64,000 bases of DNA, from positions 777,381 through 841,380 of the forward strand of contig NZ_FPKU01000002.1 in assembly GCF_900119845.1 (NCBI RefSeq), read 5' to 3'. The notes below the pieces were generated by a model. It was not told the DNA's origin. It saw nothing but the letters and a program-made list of their open reading frames with translations, and ran no database searches. The number at the start of each line of letters is the position of its first letter. The stretch's first letter is position 1. The stretch is from Devosia enhydra. Its GTDB lineage: Bacteria; Pseudomonadota; Alphaproteobacteria; Rhizobiales; Devosiaceae. A program made the translations under genes and the position numbers. Below, piece after piece: positions 60,686-64,000 of this stretch.

Positions 60686-62305
60686 ATGATACGCCTTGAA
60701 AATATCGGCAAGCAGAACGGCCGGCAGATCGTCTTCATCGAAGCGTCGGCGGCGCTGCAGAAGGGCGAGAAGGTCGGGCTCGTCGGTCCCAATGGCGCAG
60801 GCAAGACCACGCTGTTCCGCATGATCACCGGCGAAGAGCTGCCCGATGAGGGGCAGGTCTCGGTCGATCGCGGCATTTCGATCGGCTATTTCAGCCAGGA
60901 TGTCGGGGACATGTCCGGACGCTCCGTCGTGGCCGAAGTCATGAATGGCGCCGGGCCGGTCAGCGAACTGATGGCCGAGATGGCCGTGCTCGAAGCGGCG
61001 ATGGCCGATCCCGAGCAGGCCGACCAGATGGAGGCCATCATCGAGCGCTATGGCGAGGTGCAGGGGCGCTTCCAGGAACTCGACGGCTACTCACTCGATG
61101 GACGCGCGCGCGAAGTTCTCGATGGCCTTGGTTTTTCCCAGGAGATGATGGACGGCGATGTCGGGGCGTTGTCGGGCGGCTGGAAGATGCGCGTGGCGCT
61201 GGCGCGCATCCTTTTGATGCGGCCCGACGTGCTGCTGCTCGACGAGCCCTCCAACCATCTCGATCTCGAAAGCCTGATCTGGCTCGAGGATTTCCTCAAG
61301 GCCTATCCCGGCGCGCTGCTGATGACCTCGCATGATCGCGAGTTCATGAACCGCATCGTCAACAAGATTCTCGAGATCGATGCCGGCACGCTGACGAGCT
61401 ATAGCGGCGACTACGAGTTCTATCAGAGCCAGCGCGAGATCGCCGATCGCAACCAGCAGGCGCAGTTCGAGCGCCAGCAGGCCATGCTGGCCAAGGAGAT
61501 CGCCTTCATCGACCGGTTCAAGGCCCGCGCCAGCCACGCCGCGCAGGTGCAAAGCCGGGTGAAAAAGCTCGACAAGATCGACAGGGTCGAGCCGCCCAAG
61601 CGCCGGCAGGTCGTGGCCTTCGAATTCCGCCCCGCGCCGAGATCGGGCGAGGACATCGTGCGCATCGAAGGCGTCAAGAAGGCCTATGGCAGCCGGTCGA
61701 TCTATGACGGGCTTGATTTTCATGTGCGGCGACGCGAGCGCTGGTGCATCCTGGGCGTCAACGGTGCGGGCAAATCGACGCTGCTCAAGCTCGTGGCCGG
61801 CGCCTCCGAGCCCGATGCCGGCAGCATCGCGCGCGGGCCCTCCGTCAAGCTGGGCTATTTCGCCCAGCACGCCATGGATGTGATCGATGGCGACAGCACC
61901 ATATTCCAGACGCTCGAATCGACCTTCCCGCAAGCCGGACAGGCCCCGTTGCGGGCGCTCGCCGGCTGCTTCGGGTTTTCGGGCGACGATATCGAGAAGA
62001 AGTGTCGGGTGCTGTCGGGCGGCGAAAAGGCGCGGCTGGCCATGGCGCTCATTCTCTTCGATCCGCCCAATTTCCTCGTGCTCGACGAGCCCACCAACCA
62101 TCTCGACATCCAGACCAAGCAGATGCTGATCGAGGCGCTGTCGAGTTTCGAGGGCACGATGCTGTTCGTCAGCCACGACCGGCATTTCCTCGCCGCGCTC
62201 TCCAACCGTGTGCTGGAACTGACGCCCGAGGGCATCCACGCCTATGGCGGGGGCTATACCGAATATGTCGCGGCCACCGGTCAGGAAGCGCCGGGTTTGC
62301 GCTGA
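60686..62305 (+). CDS. ABC-F family ATPase (YbiT-like)
   Basis: A 539-residue soluble protein with two ABC domains and no membrane domain. First Walker A GPNGAGKTT (34-42), signature LSGGWKMRVALARILL, LLLDEPSNHLD; the linker (about 235-310) is charged and helical (FERQQAMLAKEIAFIDRFKARASHAAQ region); second Walker A GVNGAGKST at about 357, signature LSGGEKARLAMALIL, VLDEPTNHLD. ABC-F proteins act on ribosomes at the E-site. Length and linker are close to YbiT/EttA-like members. It is divergent from mepA. Confidence 0.9.
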   Translation: MIRLENIGKQNGRQIVFIEASAALQKGEKVGLVGPNGAGKTTLFRMITGEELPDEGQVSVDRGISIGYFSQDVGDMSGRSVVAEVMNGAGPVSELMAEMAVLEAAMADPEQADQMEAIIERYGEVQGRFQELDGYSLDGRAREVLDGLGFSQEMMDGDVGALSGGWKMRVALARILLMRPDVLLLDEPSNHLDLESLIWLEDFLKAYPGALLMTSHDREFMNRIVNKILEIDAGTLTSYSGDYEFYQSQREIADRNQQAQFERQQAMLAKEIAFIDRFKARASHAAQVQSRVKKLDKIDRVEPPKRRQVVAFEFRPAPRSGEDIVRIEGVKKAYGSRSIYDGLDFHVRRRERWCILGVNGAGKSTLLKLVAGASEPDAGSIARGPSVKLGYFAQHAMDVIDGDSTIFQTLESTFPQAGQAPLRALAGCFGFSGDDIEKKCRVLSGGEKARLAMALILFDPPNFLVLDEPTNHLDIQTKQMLIEALSSFEGTMLFVSHDRHFLAALSNRVLELTPEGIHAYGGGYTEYVAATGQEAPGLR

Positions 62306-62314
62306 ACGGTGGCT

Positions 62315-63610
62315 TTACTGCGCCGCGGCGCGGTGCGGACGGGCGAGCTGCGATGGCCCGAAAACGCGCTCGGCCTCCAGCGCCAGCCCGAGCCCGACGC
62401 TGCCCAGAACATCGGTGCGCACGAGTTCGGCCGCCGGGAACAGCGCGGCGAGGCGATTGGCCACGGCCGGCACCAGCGTCGAGCCGCCGGTGAGGATGAG
62501 GCTGTCGACGGCCTCGGCTTTTACGCCACTGCGCTTGAGGGTTTCCCCGATGGTCGCCTCGAGCCGCGCAATGGCGTCCGATAGCGCCGCGGCCAGTTCG
62601 GCGCTCGTCATGCGTGCGGAGATGACGCGCTCGCGCACGGGGAAGCGGAACTCCCTGCTGTCTTCCGACGACAGCGCGATCTTGGCCTCCTCGACGGCGC
62701 CGATCAGCTTGTGGCCCAGCCGGTCTTCGACCAGCATCAGCATGGTTTCGACAAGCTCAGGCCGCGCTGCCTCACGCACGGTGGAGCGCAGGTCGCGGAT
62801 CGCCTGCGGGTCATAGAGCCGGTTGATGCGGTGCCAGGTCGAAAGATCGACATAGGGCGCCACGGGCAGATAGCGCTTGCCGTCGCGGGTGAGGCTGCCC
62901 ATGCCCAGTTCCGGCATGACGCGCGCCTTGGCCAGCAGCCGGTCGAAATCGGTGCCCCCGATATGCACGCCGGCGGTGGCGAGGATGTCGCCGGAGCGAT
63001 CGGCAAGCTTGCGCCGCTCGGGCGCCACCCGCACCAGCGAAAAATCCGAGGTGCCGCCGCCCAGGTCGACGATCAGTGCCAGCCTTTCGGCCGTCACCTG
63101 CCGCTCATATTCGAGGGCGGCGGCGATCGGCTCGAACTGGAAGGCGATGTCGGCAAAGCCCTGAGCCCGCACGGCGGCTTCGAGCTGGTCCTGCGCAGCC
63201 CGGTCGGCCACCGGATCGTCATCGACGAAATGCACCGGGCGACCCATCACCACCTGGTCGAGTTCGGCCCCAAGCTCGCTTTCGGCGCGGCGCTTCATCT
63301 CGGCGACGAACATGCCGATGATCTCGCCAAAGCCGAATTTGCGGGCCTTGATGCGGGTGGTGTCGGCAAAGAGCGCCGTGCCGAGCACGCTTTTCAGCGA
63401 GCGCATCAGCCGGCCATCGGCGCCCGCCACATATTCGGCGATCGCTGCCCGGCCGAAATGCAGATCATTGTCCTCAAAGCCGAAGAACAGCACGCTCGGT
63501 ATGGTGCTCTGGCCCGCCTCGAGCGCAACCAGACGCGGCACGCCATCGCTGCCGACCCGGCCGAGCGTGGAGTTGGACGTGCCGAAATCGAGACCGCAAC
63601 TGAGCGCCAC
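62315..63610 (-). CDS. Hsp70-family protein, YegD-like
   Basis: A 431-residue actin/Hsp70-fold ATPase without the substrate-binding domain. N-terminal CGLDFGTSNSTLG (5-17, phosphate 1), EPIAAALEYE, LIVDLGGGTSDFSL (phosphate 2), HIGGTDFDRLL, and LILTGGSTLVPAV (adenosine motif). Length matches YegD (about 450). These are putative chaperone-like ATPases of unclear role. Converges on the ABC-F gene with a 9-bp gap. Confidence 0.9.
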   Translation of the reverse strand: MALSCGLDFGTSNSTLGRVGSDGVPRLVALEAGQSTIPSVLFFGFEDNDLHFGRAAIAEYVAGADGRLMRSLKSVLGTALFADTTRIKARKFGFGEIIGMFVAEMKRRAESELGAELDQVVMGRPVHFVDDDPVADRAAQDQLEAAVRAQGFADIAFQFEPIAAALEYERQVTAERLALIVDLGGGTSDFSLVRVAPERRKLADRSGDILATAGVHIGGTDFDRLLAKARVMPELGMGSLTRDGKRYLPVAPYVDLSTWHRINRLYDPQAIRDLRSTVREAARPELVETMLMLVEDRLGHKLIGAVEEAKIALSSEDSREFRFPVRERVISARMTSAELAAALSDAIARLEATIGETLKRSGVKAEAVDSLILTGGSTLVPAVANRLAALFPAAELVRTDVLGSVGLGLALEAERVFGPSQLARPHRAAAQ

Positions 63611-63729
63611 TGAACCGTCCTCGTTAGGGAAAGGGCGCGGCAGGCGCGCGGGGGACGGACCCTATAGGGGGTGATGGCGGGCTTGGCAACCGCCCCCGGG
63701 GATCCTGCCGTGATGGCCGATCCTCCGGC

Positions 63730-64000
63730 TCAGGCGCGCGCGGAAGGTTCGGCTGCAATGGCCGACCAGCACATCTCAGCGATCTCGTCGCGCTCTTCGC
63801 GCCCCAGTTCGGTATGGGACATCCGGTGCCATTTGAGCGTGTTGCGAATGCCCCCGCCGATCAGCCCGCCCATCAACTGCACGGAACAGGGCCTGAGCAC
63901 GCCATCGGCCTGCGCCTCCTCGAGCAGTGTGCGGCTATAGGCGCGGGTGCGGGCAAAGACCTCTGCGAGCGCATCGGGCGGGATCAGCGGCACGTTGGAG
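63730..64000 (-). CDS. TetR-family regulator, C-terminal part
   Basis: About 90 C-terminal residues remain before the window edge; the N-terminal HTH lies outside. The visible part (FARTRAYSRTLLEEAQADGVLRP, GGGIRNTLKWHRMSHTELG) looks like a TetR C-terminal ligand domain, with the NTLKWHR motif common there. Because the DNA-binding half is missing the assignment is tentative. Confidence 0.7.
   Translation of the reverse strand, partial: SNVPLIPPDALAEVFARTRAYSRTLLEEAQADGVLRPCSVQLMGGLIGGGIRNTLKWHRMSHTELGREERDEIAEMCWSAIAAEPSARA

Overview
This 64 kb, GC-rich (roughly two-thirds GC by eye) window looks like chromosome of an alphaproteobacterium of the Hyphomicrobiales, probably Devosia-like. That placement is inference from gene content, codon bias and the intergenic REP-type palindromes; there is no rRNA, and I saw no tRNA, CRISPR array or insertion sequence. 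The content is metabolic: four complete Dpp/Opp-type (SBP_bac_5) ABC uptake systems, each embedded among peptidases, amidohydrolases, aldolases, dehydrogenases and GntR or AraC regulators, plus some housekeeping genes.

Layout. 1-2000 (minus): a ZrgA-type (DUF2796) zinc-binding secreted protein, an ABC ATPase and an FtsX-type permease running off the left edge. 2084-3667: secreted M20 amidohydrolase. 4146-4802: secreted Ser/Gly/Ala-rich protein. 5026-8298: Mfd-like transcription-repair coupling factor. 8334-11927 (minus): GntR regulator, creatininase-like hydrolase, PanE-like reductase and SDR in overlapping order. 12021-20117 (plus): transporter 1 with an M32 carboxypeptidase and an isoaspartyl peptidase. 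20122-21938 (minus): AllA-type lyase and a class III aminotransferase, divergent from an amidohydrolase at 22017. 23047-31674 (minus): FadR-type GntR regulator, transporter 2 and two dihydrodipicolinate-synthase-type aldolases. 31889-36281 (plus): two Gfo/Idh/MocA dehydrogenases alternating with two SDRs, then an HpcH/HpaI aldolase. 36467-38253: divergent phytanoyl-CoA-dioxygenase-type enzyme and AraC regulator. 38270-40528: MFS-HEAT fusion. 40545-40937: array of palindromic repeats. 40993-43131 (minus): NagA-like deacetylase with two small Cys-containing paralogues, divergent from SDR-GntR-RidA. 46498-51830: transporter 3. 51951-53467: GNAT and NagZ-like GH3. 53502-58818: transporter 4. 58836-60535 (minus): NlpC/P60 and MepA endopeptidase. 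60686-64000: ABC-F ATPase, YegD-like Hsp70 and a TetR-type C-terminus.

The most unusual object is the solute-binding protein of transporter 2 (29077-30708). Its two halves are in the wrong order: the canonical C-terminal half directly follows the signal peptide and the canonical N-terminal half comes last, so it reads as a natural circular permutation of an SBP_bac_5 protein. A second pattern is that all four transporter operons carry a strong GC hairpin 7-9 nt after the binding-protein stop codon and before the first permease gene, which would fit mRNA 3'-end protection giving excess binding protein.

How the genes fit together (inference): the locus imports peptides, opines, amino sugars or muropeptide-like compounds and breaks them down with adjacent hydrolases, aldolases and dehydrogenases. 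The NagA-like, NagZ-like, GNAT, NlpC/P60 and MepA genes around transporters 3 and 4 suggest cell-wall or amino-sugar salvage. No substrate can be assigned from sequence alone.
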